Assembly (NCBI RefSeq): GCF_049801075.1
Contig: NZ_JBNAGG010000006.1
Coordinates: 62,001 to 126,000, forward strand
Direction: 5' to 3'
DNA: 64,000 bases
Source of the DNA: Maritalea sp049801075
GTDB lineage: Bacteria > Pseudomonadota > Alphaproteobacteria > Rhizobiales > Devosiaceae
Under the pieces are notes generated by a model that did not search any database, had not been told where the DNA came from, and saw only the letters and a program-made list of their open reading frames with translations. Of the stretch, positions 9,179 through 17,513 are shown piece after piece (position 1 is the first letter of the stretch; the number at the start of each line of letters is the position of its first letter). The position numbers were made by a program, and so were the translations under genes.

Positions 9179-9871
9179 TCAGCCCTTTAAAGGGAAATCT
9201 TCTAATCGAACAACAGGCGCGCCTTGTTCTGGCTCGTGATATAGCGCCAAATTGTTGAAGGTGTAGGTGCGTTCCAGCTCTTCCGCAAACCAATGCTGCG
9301 CGGCTTCAAAAAGCATCTTGCCTGCCAGTTCATCCACTTGCCCCGTTAGGGTCAAATGCATTTTGAACTGCTCGCTCACATAAGGGTAACCCCATTTATC
9401 CAGTAGCTCGATCTGGCGTTCATTGAGGCCAGAAGCGATGCGTTCTTGCCGTTTTTCTTGGCTAAGTGGCGCGCGATAGCGATCAAAATGGCGCACCACT
9501 TTTTGCGCAAATTTGGTCAATTCTTCGCTTTGTTGCGCAGGGACCATGGCGATAAATTTGCCGATTTGATGCAGTTTTAGCGCGCCGATTTCGACAGGTT
9601 TTTGCACATTGGCAAATGCTCTTAGCTCCCGCCGTAGCGAATCGATATTGGTGTTGGGGGCCAAATGGAACGGTGCTTTGATGGTGGCATGAAAGCCATA
9701 ACGCCGCGGCGAGGCCGTAAACCGATATTGGTCAACTGGCGTCATGCCGTTGATTGATGGCTGCGCCAACTCACCTTTTTGATGGCAATCGCGCCCAAGC
9801 CATTGGCTGGCTTTTTGCCACAAAGAGTCATTTGTGGCTGGCGCATAATATATCGCATAACGCTCAGACAT
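9179..9871 (-). CDS. DUF1045 phosphonate-operon protein, 2H phosphoesterase superfamily
   Basis: The 230-aa protein carries the two H-x-T motifs that define the 2H phosphoesterase fold: His61-Ala-Thr63 (GFHATIKAPF) and His172-Leu-Thr174 (MHLTLTG). Known 2H enzymes open cyclic phosphates, including ADP-ribose 1'',2''-cyclic phosphate. Members of this family recur in phn operons and are annotated only as phosphonate metabolism proteins. Position between phnL and phnM, together with the absence of a phnP gene in this cluster, makes hydrolysis of 5-phosphoribosyl 1,2-cyclic phosphate a reasonable guess. That role is inference. Confidence 0.85.
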   Translation of the reverse strand: MSERYAIYYAPATNDSLWQKASQWLGRDCHQKGELAQPSINGMTPVDQYRFTASPRRYGFHATIKAPFHLAPNTNIDSLRRELRAFANVQKPVEIGALKLHQIGKFIAMVPAQQSEELTKFAQKVVRHFDRYRAPLSQEKRQERIASGLNERQIELLDKWGYPYVSEQFKMHLTLTGQVDELAGKMLFEAAQHWFAEELERTYTFNNLALYHEPEQGAPVVRLEDFPLKG

Positions 9872-9961
9872 GAGGGACCTTAAGAATTGGAAGGCGTGAA
9901 CTCGCGCCTTCGCATAGTCTATTTAAATGTCAGCAATTTGACAGTCATTTATTTCGCCAAT

Positions 9962-10669
9962 TTATGCTGCACGTTGCACCGCGAATTTGGTGACATCGAT
10001 CACGCGATCTGCCACCTTGTCGCGCGTATCCGCATCGTGAAAAATGCCCAGCATGGCGGTGCCATTGGCTTTGCGTTCTTCAATTAGCGACAGCACAACC
10101 TGCCGATTGGCTGCATCAAGTGAAGCTGTTGGCTCATCGAGCAGCAGCAATTTGTGCTCACCCATAAAGCCGCGGGCAATGTTCACCCGTTGCTGTTCGC
10201 CGCCAGAGAAAGTGGCGGGGGGCAGGCCCCACAAATGCTCAGGGATATTGAGCTGACTAAGCATTTTGGCGGCCTTTTCTTGGGCAACTTCTTCGCTGTG
10301 CCCCCATTGGCGGGCCACTTGTGCCACCAAATCAAGGGCAGACACGCGAGGAATTGCCGAGAGGAACTGACTCACATAGCCGATAGTGGATTGGCGCAAG
10401 CGCAAGATCTCGCGCGGTGAGGCGGTGACCAAATCGGTGTGCTGATCGCCATGGGCAATGATGATTTCGCCTGCATCGGCAGCATAGTTGCCATAGATCA
10501 TTTTCAGCAAGGTGGATTTGCCCGCGCCTGACGGGCCGCCAAGCACCACACATTCGCCAGCGAAAACTTCAAATCCTGCCCCGTCCATAACGGGCAATTG
10601 CAAGCCATTTTGCAAATGCATCACGAAGGATTTGGTCAAGTTTTGAACACTCAAAATCTTTTGTTGCAT
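9962..10669 (-). CDS. phnL: Phosphonate C-P lyase subunit PhnL (ABC-type ATPase)
   Basis: This ABC ATPase of 235 aa has Walker A GGPSGAGKST, signature FSGGEQQRVNIARG and Walker B LLLLDEPTASLD. PhnL works with PhnG, PhnH and PhnI in transferring methylphosphonate to the ribose of a nucleotide; it is not an importer subunit. ATG 10669 follows GGGGAG and lies 4 bp after the phnK stop. An upstream in-frame extension to 10735 would overlap phnK and is disfavoured. A gap of 90 bp separates it from the DUF1045 gene. Confidence 0.93.
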   Translation of the reverse strand: MQQKILSVQNLTKSFVMHLQNGLQLPVMDGAGFEVFAGECVVLGGPSGAGKSTLLKMIYGNYAADAGEIIIAHGDQHTDLVTASPREILRLRQSTIGYVSQFLSAIPRVSALDLVAQVARQWGHSEEVAQEKAAKMLSQLNIPEHLWGLPPATFSGGEQQRVNIARGFMGEHKLLLLDEPTASLDAANRQVVLSLIEERKANGTAMLGIFHDADTRDKVADRVIDVTKFAVQRAA

Positions 10670-10673
10670 TGGA

Positions 10674-11465
10674 TTAACTCCCCACATGCAGAATGGATGA
10701 CACCAGCAATTGCGTATAGGCTTGGTGCGGGTCATCTAGAACTTGGTCGGTTAGACCTTGCTCAATCACCTTGCCGTCTTTCATCACCATAATGCGGTCT
10801 GACAACAAACGTGCGACGGCCAGATCGTGGGTGACGATAATGATGGAGAGGCCAAGTTCCGAGACCAAACGACGAATCAAATCGAGCAGGCGCGCCTGCA
10901 CCGATACGTCGAGACCACCAGTTGGCTCGTCCATAAACACCAGACGTGGGTTGGTCACCAGATTGCGGGCAATTTGCAGCCGCTGCTGCATGCCACCTGA
11001 GAAAGTGCGGGGGGCATCGTCGATACGATCCGCTTGAATTTCCACTTTCTCCAGCCAGTCGAGGGCGGTGTCGCGGATCTTGCCATAATGGCGGTCGCCT
11101 AGTGCCATCAAGCGTTCACCCACATTGGCACCGGCCGACACATTCATGCGCAACCCATCGCGGGGGTGCTGGCGCACAAAGCCCCAATCGGTGCGCAGCA
11201 AAATGCGCTGTTGGGCTTCGCTCATCTCATACAGATTGTCCATCTGTCCCTTGCGGCCACGATAATAGACCGCCCCGTCGGTCGGGATGATTTGAGTGGA
11301 AAGGCAATTGAGCAGGGTGGTTTTGCCCGAGCCGCTTTCGCCCACAATCGCCAGCACTTCGCCGGGATAAAGGTCGAAATTGACATCCTTACAGCCCAGA
11401 TGCTGGCCATAAAAATGCGATAGATTTTTCACGCTCAACAAAGGCAAGTCTTGATCAAGGCTCAT
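10674..11465 (-). CDS. phnK: Phosphonate C-P lyase complex ATPase PhnK
   Basis: The 263-aa ABC protein resembles oligopeptide-transporter ATPases and has Walker A GESGSGKTT, signature FSGGMQQRLQIAR and Walker B LVFMDEPTGGLD. PhnK docks on the PhnGHIJ core through PhnJ and is needed for C-P bond cleavage in vivo. Its start codon overlaps the phnJ stop as ATGA, implying coupled translation. The N-terminal MSLDQ repeats that of PhnJ, a small coincidence at the two overlapping starts. Confidence 0.94.
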   Translation of the reverse strand: MSLDQDLPLLSVKNLSHFYGQHLGCKDVNFDLYPGEVLAIVGESGSGKTTLLNCLSTQIIPTDGAVYYRGRKGQMDNLYEMSEAQQRILLRTDWGFVRQHPRDGLRMNVSAGANVGERLMALGDRHYGKIRDTALDWLEKVEIQADRIDDAPRTFSGGMQQRLQIARNLVTNPRLVFMDEPTGGLDVSVQARLLDLIRRLVSELGLSIIIVTHDLAVARLLSDRIMVMKDGKVIEQGLTDQVLDDPHQAYTQLLVSSILHVGS

Positions 11466-12364
11466 TGCATGCGCTCCTTATAGTCGGCATTGAGCGGGCC
11501 AAGATGGCCTTCGCTCTGGCGGGTTTCGCAATAATCACTGTCCGAGCACACAAACATATTGTTGCCTGCATCATCCAAAATCACCTCGTCAAAATAGACG
11601 CCTTCTGCGCCGCACATGGCGCATTTGGTGTCGGGCCATTCCTGAATGGTGAAGGGATGATCTTCAAAATCGAGGCTCACCACATCGGTGTAAGGCGGCA
11701 GTGCGTAAATCCGTTTTTCGCGGCCTGCACCGAACAATTGCAAGGCTTTGGATTTGTGCATTTTCGGGTTGTCGAATTTGGGTGTCGGTGACGGGTCCAT
11801 CACATAGCGACCTTCCACCATCACAGGATAAGCATAAGTGGTGGCGATGTGGCCGTGGGTGGCGATATCTTCATAAAGCTTCACATGGATCAGGCCATAT
11901 TCGCTCAAGGCGTGCATTTTGCGGGTTTCGGTTTCCCGTGGTTCCAAAAAGCGCAGCGGCTCGGGAATGGGCACTTGATAAACCAGCGTTTGATGCTCTT
12001 GCAGTTCCTCTTCCGGAATGCGGTGCCGAGTTTGAATCACGGTCGCTTCGCTGGTGTGGGTTGTTAGGTCCACATTGGCGGTTTTGGCGAAGAAATTACG
12101 GATCGAGACCGCATTTGTGGTGTCGTCCGCGCCTTGGTCGATCACTTTAAGAATATCGCTTTCGCCCAAAACTGAGGCCGTGACCTGCACGCCGCCGGTG
12201 CCCCAGCCATAGGGCATAGGCATTTCGCGCGCAGCGAATGGCACTTGATAGCCGGGCACCGCGATGCCTTTCAGGATCGCGCGGCGAATCATGCGTTTGG
12301 TCTGTTCATCGAGATAGGCAAAATTGTAGGCCGGGGCCTCATTGGTCAATTGATCAAGGCTCAT
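11462..12364 (-). CDS. phnJ: Carbon-phosphorus lyase PhnJ (radical SAM, Fe-S)
   Basis: This is the enzyme that breaks the C-P bond, 300 aa. The four cysteines seen are Cys248, Cys251, Cys273 and Cys279, in CAMCGAEG and CSDSDYC. They keep exactly the spacing of E. coli PhnJ Cys241/244/266/272, three of which bind the [4Fe-4S] cluster while the last forms the catalytic thiyl radical. GWGTGGVQVTAS and HVKLYEDI are other family blocks. It overlaps phnI and phnK by ATGA at both ends, as expected for subunits made in fixed ratio. Confidence 0.96.
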   Translation of the reverse strand: MSLDQLTNEAPAYNFAYLDEQTKRMIRRAILKGIAVPGYQVPFAAREMPMPYGWGTGGVQVTASVLGESDILKVIDQGADDTTNAVSIRNFFAKTANVDLTTHTSEATVIQTRHRIPEEELQEHQTLVYQVPIPEPLRFLEPRETETRKMHALSEYGLIHVKLYEDIATHGHIATTYAYPVMVEGRYVMDPSPTPKFDNPKMHKSKALQLFGAGREKRIYALPPYTDVVSLDFEDHPFTIQEWPDTKCAMCGAEGVYFDEVILDDAGNNMFVCSDSDYCETRQSEGHLGPLNADYKERMQ

Positions 12365-13488
12365 TGGGCCGCCTCCATTTTTGGCGCGTCGTCGTCGCCA
12401 ATTTCCTTTTGCTGCGCGTCAAATTCCTTGCGCATGGTGCGGATCAGGTCCAATTCGGCTTGGAAATCCACATAGTGCGGCAGCTTCAAATGCTCCACAA
12501 AGCCTGTGGCTTGAATATTATCGGAGTGTGACAGCACAAACTCCTGATCTTGTGCCGGGGCGGAAAATTCTTCGCCCAGCTCTTTCCAGCGGAGCGAGCG
12601 ATCCACCAGTGCCATCGACATGGCTTTGCGTTCCGCTTGCCCGAACACCAGGCCGTAGCCGCGGGTGAACGCAGGTGGCGCTTTGGCGCTGCCTTTAAAC
12701 TGATTGATCATTTGGCATTCGGTCACTTCCATGGTGCCGATGGGCACGGCAAAGCCAAGTTCTTCAGCAAAGAACTCTACCTCGACTTCGCCAAAGCGAA
12801 TTTCGCCGGCGAAAGGGTGTGAGCGGGCATATCCACGCTGGGTTGAGTAGCCGAGCGCCAGCAAGAAACCCTCATCGCCGCGGGCCAGATTTTGCAGCCG
12901 CACATCGCGATCGGTTGGAAAATCGATTGGCGTGCGGGTTAAGTCGCCTGTTTCATGGCCTTCGTCAAATTGATGGTCTGGCTCGATCATGCCGGACTTG
13001 CCCAAAATGTCGGAAACCCGCGGTACTTCCGCGTTCAGATCAATGTCTTCGTCACTTGAAGGGGGTGTTTCGGGTGCCGCTTCGGCGTCGAAATCAAAGT
13101 TTATCAGGCGATGCGAATAGTCAAAGGTTGGCCCAAGCACCTGGCCGCCGGGCAAATCCTTAAAGGTTGCCGAGATGCGGCGTTCGATGGCCATCTTGCC
13201 GGTTTCGATGGGTTCTGCATAGCCAAAGCGCGGCAGGGTGGTGCGATAAGCGCGGATCAAAAAGATCGCCTCGATCAAATCACCCTGCGCTTGCCGAATG
13301 GCCATGGCGGCCAATTCTGGATCATAAAGCGAGCCCTCGCCCATCACGCGATCAACGGCGAATGACAATTGCTCAGTGATCTGGTCCAGACGCAGGCCGG
13401 GCACATTTTCATTGCCCCGACGTTTGGCGGCGAACAATGTGTGGGCGTTTTTGATGGCCTTTTCGCCACCTTTTACAGCAACATACAT
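12361..13488 (-). CDS. phnI: C-P lyase core complex subunit PhnI
   Basis: The 375-aa protein begins MYVAVKGGEKAIKNAH, the family N-terminus. PhnI is the nucleosidase-like core subunit that, with PhnG, PhnH and PhnL, exchanges the base of ATP for the phosphonate. Blocks RGYGLVFGQAERKAMSMAL and LSHSDNIQATGFVEHLKLPH are typical. The stop overlaps the phnJ start (ATGA), and the gene begins two bases after phnH ends. The C-terminal ~20 residues are polar and probably disordered. Confidence 0.95.
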   Translation of the reverse strand: MYVAVKGGEKAIKNAHTLFAAKRRGNENVPGLRLDQITEQLSFAVDRVMGEGSLYDPELAAMAIRQAQGDLIEAIFLIRAYRTTLPRFGYAEPIETGKMAIERRISATFKDLPGGQVLGPTFDYSHRLINFDFDAEAAPETPPSSDEDIDLNAEVPRVSDILGKSGMIEPDHQFDEGHETGDLTRTPIDFPTDRDVRLQNLARGDEGFLLALGYSTQRGYARSHPFAGEIRFGEVEVEFFAEELGFAVPIGTMEVTECQMINQFKGSAKAPPAFTRGYGLVFGQAERKAMSMALVDRSLRWKELGEEFSAPAQDQEFVLSHSDNIQATGFVEHLKLPHYVDFQAELDLIRTMRKEFDAQQKEIGDDDAPKMEAAQ

Positions 13489-13490
13489 GT

Positions 13491-14108
13491 CTATTCTCCT
13501 TGCGCCGGATCGAGATTGATTTTGGTGGAGCGGGGCAGGGCAGCCAGTTGCGTTTCGGTCACGAAAATATGGTCGATGCCCAATGGATATTCCGCATTGT
13601 TGGCTTCAGCCTGCTGCCAGAATTGTTCGCTCAAGCTGGAGGAGGCGAAAGCACGACTGGTTTCAATGCCGGGGCCGGAAAGCGTTGCGCCCGCCTGATT
13701 GGCCAGATCGTTCACGGCGATGATGACCGTGGTGGATTGGTCAGGATATTCATGATTGCCCATATTGAAAGCGTGGTCGCCTTCTAAGGGGCCTGCACTG
13801 CTCAAAAAGGCAAATTGCGCTTTTTGTGGATCACTTGTGGTGGCGGCGCCGGTGTGGAACGCTAAGAATTGGCGTGTCTCGGTCGTATTGAGTGCCTCAT
13901 CAAGATAGATCAGCGTTTCTGCGTCACATAGGGTCAGGGCAGCCATGGCGGCAACAGGGTTGAGGGCGCCGGCATTGTCCACTTTATGCGGCGCATCATA
14001 GATTTTCCCCGGCTGCGCCATGGCATCCATAATCGCTTTAAAGCTCTGTTGACTTTGATGGGTGAGGTCGGTGAAACCCTGTGCGATAGCTTGTTGTGGC
14101 ATTGTCAT
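13491..14108 (-). CDS. phnH: C-P lyase core complex subunit PhnH
   Basis: PhnH (205 aa) is a core subunit of the PhnGHIJ complex with a PLP-transferase-like fold but no PLP site. Family features visible are GFTDLTHQSQQSFKAIMDAMAQPGKI near the N-terminus (positions about 11-36), followed by a segment around ALNPVAAMAALTLCDAETLIYLDE and the LSGPGIE motif. Its start shares one base with the phnG stop (TGATG). Confidence 0.94.
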   Translation of the reverse strand: MTMPQQAIAQGFTDLTHQSQQSFKAIMDAMAQPGKIYDAPHKVDNAGALNPVAAMAALTLCDAETLIYLDEALNTTETRQFLAFHTGAATTSDPQKAQFAFLSSAGPLEGDHAFNMGNHEYPDQSTTVIIAVNDLANQAGATLSGPGIETSRAFASSSLSEQFWQQAEANNAEYPLGIDHIFVTETQLAALPRSTKINLDPAQGE

Positions 14109-14590
14109 TATCCGTCTCCCCGCACCATAGTGAAAAAGTCGACCTTTGTGGCTGCGGCTTTTTTCAGCTTGTCTTTTTTGGCTGTGACTTGCTCTTGCTC
14201 CAGCGGTGCGATGATGTTGGCTTCAACGCTTTGCTTGTGCGCTTCGCTCAACCAGACGGCATCGAAGAAGGCAGCGATGGCGGCTTTACGTTGATTGCGG
14301 CCTTGGCAGTATGCATGGCCAACTTCGCCACTTTCCAATTGAATGGCGGCGCGGGTCACAGTCATTTCGCCCAGATTAAACGGTGCCCCGCCGCCGCCGA
14401 TCCGCCCGCGTGTCATCACTAAGCCCGTCTCGGGCTTGCGGGCGAATGTCCAGTCTGGCTTGTCAGCAAATTTCTCATACAGATCTTCAAGTTGTTGGTC
14501 GGGCGCTTGCGCCAAAACGCGCATAACGCGCTGGCGAGCGATCACCTCAGCATTTTCAGCTTTATTGTCGGGGGAGGAAGGCGCGGTCAT
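14108..14590 (-). CDS. phnG: C-P lyase core complex subunit PhnG
   Basis: PhnG (160 aa) is the first gene of the leftward phn operon. The family block RQRVMRVLAQAPDQQLEDLY lies at residues 19-38, and TRGRIGGGGAPFNLGEMTV at about 60-78. It forms a PhnG-PhnI heterodimer at the centre of the complex. Its promoter must lie in the 171-bp region shared with the divergent phnF gene, where several TATAC/GTATA half-sites occur. Confidence 0.94.
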   Translation of the reverse strand: MTAPSSPDNKAENAEVIARQRVMRVLAQAPDQQLEDLYEKFADKPDWTFARKPETGLVMTRGRIGGGGAPFNLGEMTVTRAAIQLESGEVGHAYCQGRNQRKAAIAAFFDAVWLSEAHKQSVEANIIAPLEQEQVTAKKDKLKKAAATKVDFFTMVRGDG

Positions 14591-14659
14591 GAATTGGCTC
14601 TTTTCAGTTTTTGAAAGATCAGAACGGGTGCTGTCCTAAAGCATTTCAAAAAATTTGTC

Positions 14660-14698
14660 TATACTAATTGTATATATTTGTATACTTTTGTTTGTATG
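14660..14698. promoter_or_regulatory. Array of TATAC/GTATA half-sites, probable PhnF operators
   Basis: Between divergent phnG and phnF run TATAC (14660-14664), GTATA (14670-14674), TATAC (14681-14685) and GTATG (near 14694-14698). They form inverted pairs with spacers of 5, 6 and about 8 bases. GntR/HutC-family dimers bind such short inverted repeats, and PhnF is the only regulator here. Binding would block both divergent promoters. The assignment to PhnF is inferred from position and symmetry. Confidence 0.5.
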
Positions 14699-14761
14699 GT
14701 TTATTAAAGTGCGAAATTGTTGCAGCCATATGACGGCACCAAAGGCTTGGGAGTGCAGGGT

Positions 14762-15487
14762 TTGAATAAGATTGAACGTGGACGGGGCGTTTCCCTTTGG
14801 CGGCAAATTGCTGAGCGTTTGCAGCATGAAATTGTTGCAGGCACCTACAAACCAGGTACGCAATTGCCGACCGAAATCGAATTGGCAAATGATTATGAAG
14901 TGAATCGCCACACGGTGCGGCGGGCGATTGCATCGCTCACAGAGAATGGATTTTTAACGGCGACGCGCGGGCGGGGCACATTTGTGGCAGACGCGCCAAT
15001 CACCTATCCGATTTCCGCGCGCACGCGATTTTCTGAAATTATAAGTGCGCAAAAGCGGCAGCCGGGCGGGCGGCTGATCTCCTCTACTGAAGAGGTTGCG
15101 GATGAAGAGATTGCCAAACATTTGCACATAGAGTCAGGCGATCCTGTCTTGCGGATCGAAACATTGCGGGTTGCGGATGGTGTGCCGATCACAGTGGCGA
15201 CCATTTGGTTTCGCAAAGACTTGTTGCCGGATCTAGTGCCGCATTATGCGGAGCTGGGTTCTATATCTAAAGCAATGGCGCGCGCTGGATATGAAAATTA
15301 CAAGCGAGATAAAAGCTGGGTCACGGCGATTGCTGCCACAACACATGATGCACGCTTGTTGCAAGTGGAAATTGGCTTTCCACTGATGCAGATCACTAGT
15401 GTGAATGTGTCAGAATCAGGTGAGCCTTTGCAATATACCCGTTCGCGATTCCGCGGTGAAAGCGTTCAGCTTGAGATTGAAAGCTAG
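14762..15487 (+). CDS. phnF: PhnF, GntR-family regulator of phosphonate metabolism
   Basis: The product has 241 aa from the proposed start. An N-terminal GntR winged helix (about residues 8-75, with QIAERLQHEIVAGTYKPG and NRHTVRRAIASL) is joined to a C-terminal UTRA effector-binding domain of the HutC subfamily (about 95-235). PhnF proteins repress phn genes under phosphonate-free conditions. No in-frame ATG exists near the N-terminus; I chose TTG 14762, which follows GGGAG by 8 bases. TTG 14717 or GTG 14753 are alternatives. It is divergent from phnG and upstream of phnCDE. Confidence 0.88.
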   Translation: MNKIERGRGVSLWRQIAERLQHEIVAGTYKPGTQLPTEIELANDYEVNRHTVRRAIASLTENGFLTATRGRGTFVADAPITYPISARTRFSEIISAQKRQPGGRLISSTEEVADEEIAKHLHIESGDPVLRIETLRVADGVPITVATIWFRKDLLPDLVPHYAELGSISKAMARAGYENYKRDKSWVTAIAATTHDARLLQVEIGFPLMQITSVNVSESGEPLQYTRSRFRGESVQLEIES

Positions 15488-15530
15488 GGAAATGCTGGCT
15501 TTTCCACTTATATTTGTCTAGCGATAGGGA

Positions 15531-15559
15531 CTTTCACAAATCTGACACGAAACCGACAT
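15531..15559 (+). promoter_or_regulatory. Pho-box-like triple direct repeat upstream of phnC
   Basis: Three 7-base units, CTTTCAC (15531), CTGACAC (15542) and CCGACAT (15553), repeat every 11 bases with A-rich 4-base spacers. The alphaproteobacterial Pho box is built of CTGTCAT units on the same 11-base period. The site lies about 60 bp before the phnC start and fits PhoB activation of the importer under phosphate limitation. Each unit has one to three mismatches. Confidence 0.5.
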
Positions 15560-15618
15560 TTTTGTGTTAACCAGCCGCAATAGAGATGAGCCCGAATTGA
15601 AATGGGGCACATCTTTAA

Positions 15619-16476
15619 ATGTTGAAACTGCAAAGTGTAAATCGTCGGTTTGGGGACAAGTTGGCGGTTAAAAATATCAACCTCTCTATCGCTTCTGGCG
15701 AAATGGTGGGGGTGATTGGCTCCTCTGGTGCAGGCAAATCCACACTATTGCGCATGATCAACCAATTGATCGGCGTGAGTGATGGCACCATCGAATTTGA
15801 TGGGACGAAAGTGTCTAGCCTTAAAGGTGCTGACTTGCGCAATTGGCAGCGCGATTGCGCCATGATCTTTCAGCAATTTAACTTGGTGCCGCGCTTGGAT
15901 GTGCTCACCAATGTGATGTTGGGGCGCTTGAATCGGCGCAACACATTTTCTTCCCTTATTAAAAGTTTCTCAGAAGAAGAGCAGCTTGAAGCGCTTGAAG
16001 CGCTGGAGCGGTTAAGCATTGCGCAAACTGCCTTGCAGCGTGCCGGCACATTGTCTGGCGGTCAGCAGCAGCGCGTGGCCATCGCCCGCGCCTTGATGCA
16101 GCAGCCCAAAATGATTTTGGCGGATGAGCCGATTGCCTCGCTCGATCCGCGCAACGCGAAGGTTGTGATGGATAGTTTGAAGGCCATTAATGAAGATGAT
16201 GGCATCACTGTCATCACCAATTTGCACACATTAGATACGGCCCGCACTTATTGCGAGCGGATCATCGGTATGTCGCATGGCGAAGTGGTTTTTGATGGCC
16301 CACCAGAAGCGCTGACCACAGATGTCGCGCGGCGCATTTATGGTGCTGAAGGGCTGAAAGATGCCTTTAGCGAAAGCATGACTTCCACATCATTGGATGA
16401 GGATGACGACACACCCGCGGATAAGCGCCGCGGGCCTTATCGTGATGCAGACGACGCACACGTGACACTGAATTGA
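15619..16476 (+). CDS. phnC: Phosphonate ABC transporter ATP-binding protein PhnC
   Basis: This importer ATPase of 285 aa has Walker A GSSGAGKST (34-42), Q-loop FQQFNLVPRLDVLTNVMLG, signature LSGGQQQRVAIARAL and Walker B ILADEPIASLDPRN. VITNLHTLDTARTYCERIIG near the C-terminus is typical of PhnC. An Asp/Arg-rich tail of about 30 residues follows. It energises uptake by PhnE1/PhnE2 of substrate delivered by PhnD. It lies 131 bp after phnF, with its own Pho-box-like site. Confidence 0.95.
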   Translation: MLKLQSVNRRFGDKLAVKNINLSIASGEMVGVIGSSGAGKSTLLRMINQLIGVSDGTIEFDGTKVSSLKGADLRNWQRDCAMIFQQFNLVPRLDVLTNVMLGRLNRRNTFSSLIKSFSEEEQLEALEALERLSIAQTALQRAGTLSGGQQQRVAIARALMQQPKMILADEPIASLDPRNAKVVMDSLKAINEDDGITVITNLHTLDTARTYCERIIGMSHGEVVFDGPPEALTTDVARRIYGAEGLKDAFSESMTSTSLDEDDDTPADKRRGPYRDADDAHVTLN

Positions 16477-16535
16477 TGCGCTGGATGCGCAGCAATGAAT
16501 TTCAACGGTAAACCGCATAATTTTAGGAGAATCCC

Positions 16536-17441
16536 ATGAATGCGATCCGTACTGGTCTTTTGTCTGCAGCAGCTTTGGTTGCGATGACATCTACTGCAAT
16601 GGCGTTGGATACTTTCCGCGTTGGTATTTTGGGCGGCGAAAACGAAGCCGACCGTTTGCGCAACAACCAATGCCTGATTGATCTTTTGCCTGAAGCCATT
16701 GGCGTAAATGAAGTGAAATTGTTCCCAGCGGCTGACTATGACGGCGTGATCCAAGGCCTTTTGGGCGGTACGCTTGATTATGCTGAGTTGGGCGCTTCTG
16801 GCTATGCTGCTGTTTATTTGAAAGACCCAAAAGCTGTTGATCCGATTTTGACAACAGAACAAACAGATGGCGCAACTGGCTATCACTCAATCATGTTGTC
16901 TCGCTCAGACAGCGGCATTGAAAATCTTGAAGACATGAAGGGCAAGCATCTTGGTTTTGCTGACCCAGATTCAACTTCAGGCTTCTTGGTTCCTTCAGTT
17001 GCTTTGCCAAAAGAATTGGGCGTTGAGCTGGATGAGTATTTCTCAGAAACATCATTCAATGGCGGTCACGAAAACAACGTTTTGGCTGTGCTCGATGGCA
17101 AAGTTGACGGTGGCGTAACTTGGTCATCAGGTGTTGGCGAATATTCTGAAGGCTACACATCAGGCAATATCCGCAAGATGGTTGATAAAGGCCTTTTGGA
17201 CATGGAAGACGTTAAAGAGATCTGGCGTTCGCCTTTGATCCCGAACGGCCCAATCGTTGTTCGCGCTGACCTGGATAAAGATGTTCGCGCCAAGTTCAAA
17301 GACTTTATGATGAACTTACCAGAATCAAATCCTGATTGTTTCTCTGCCATCCAAGGCGGCACATATAACGGTTTTGTTGAAGTAGATCACTCATTCTACG
17401 AAACAATCGTTGCTGCCCGTAAAGCCAAAATCGGCGGCTAA
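16536..17441 (+). CDS. phnD: Periplasmic phosphonate-binding protein PhnD
   Basis: The 301-aa protein starts with a clear signal peptide (residues 1-24, LLSAAALVAMTSTAMA), followed by DTFRVGILGGENEADR, the PhnD-type N-terminus. The family block ELGASGYAAVYLKDPKAVDP and the SGFLVPS segment (phosphonate-contacting Ser/Thr region) are present. A strong AGGAG precedes the ATG. Codon choice looks optimised, with consistent GGC and GAA use, as expected for an abundant binding protein. A terminator-like hairpin follows before phnE1. Confidence 0.95.
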   Translation: MNAIRTGLLSAAALVAMTSTAMALDTFRVGILGGENEADRLRNNQCLIDLLPEAIGVNEVKLFPAADYDGVIQGLLGGTLDYAELGASGYAAVYLKDPKAVDPILTTEQTDGATGYHSIMLSRSDSGIENLEDMKGKHLGFADPDSTSGFLVPSVALPKELGVELDEYFSETSFNGGHENNVLAVLDGKVDGGVTWSSGVGEYSEGYTSGNIRKMVDKGLLDMEDVKEIWRSPLIPNGPIVVRADLDKDVRAKFKDFMMNLPESNPDCFSAIQGGTYNGFVEVDHSFYETIVAARKAKIGG

Positions 17442-17458
17442 TTTTAAGAACCTCGTTG

Positions 17459-17488
17459 AAAGGACCGGTCAGATTGATCGGTCCTTTT
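17459..17488 (+). terminator. Terminator-like hairpin between phnD and phnE1
   Basis: A 12-bp stem with one G-T wobble (17459-17470 with 17476-17487), loop AGATT, ends in TTTTG. The stem begins AAAGGACCG and closes CGGTCCTTT. Placed inside the phnCDE1E2 transcript, it probably works as a partial terminator or an RNA-end stabiliser, giving more PhnD than permease. Confidence 0.75.
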
Positions 17489-17513
17489 GCATATCTATGT
17501 GGAGCGCGATTTG

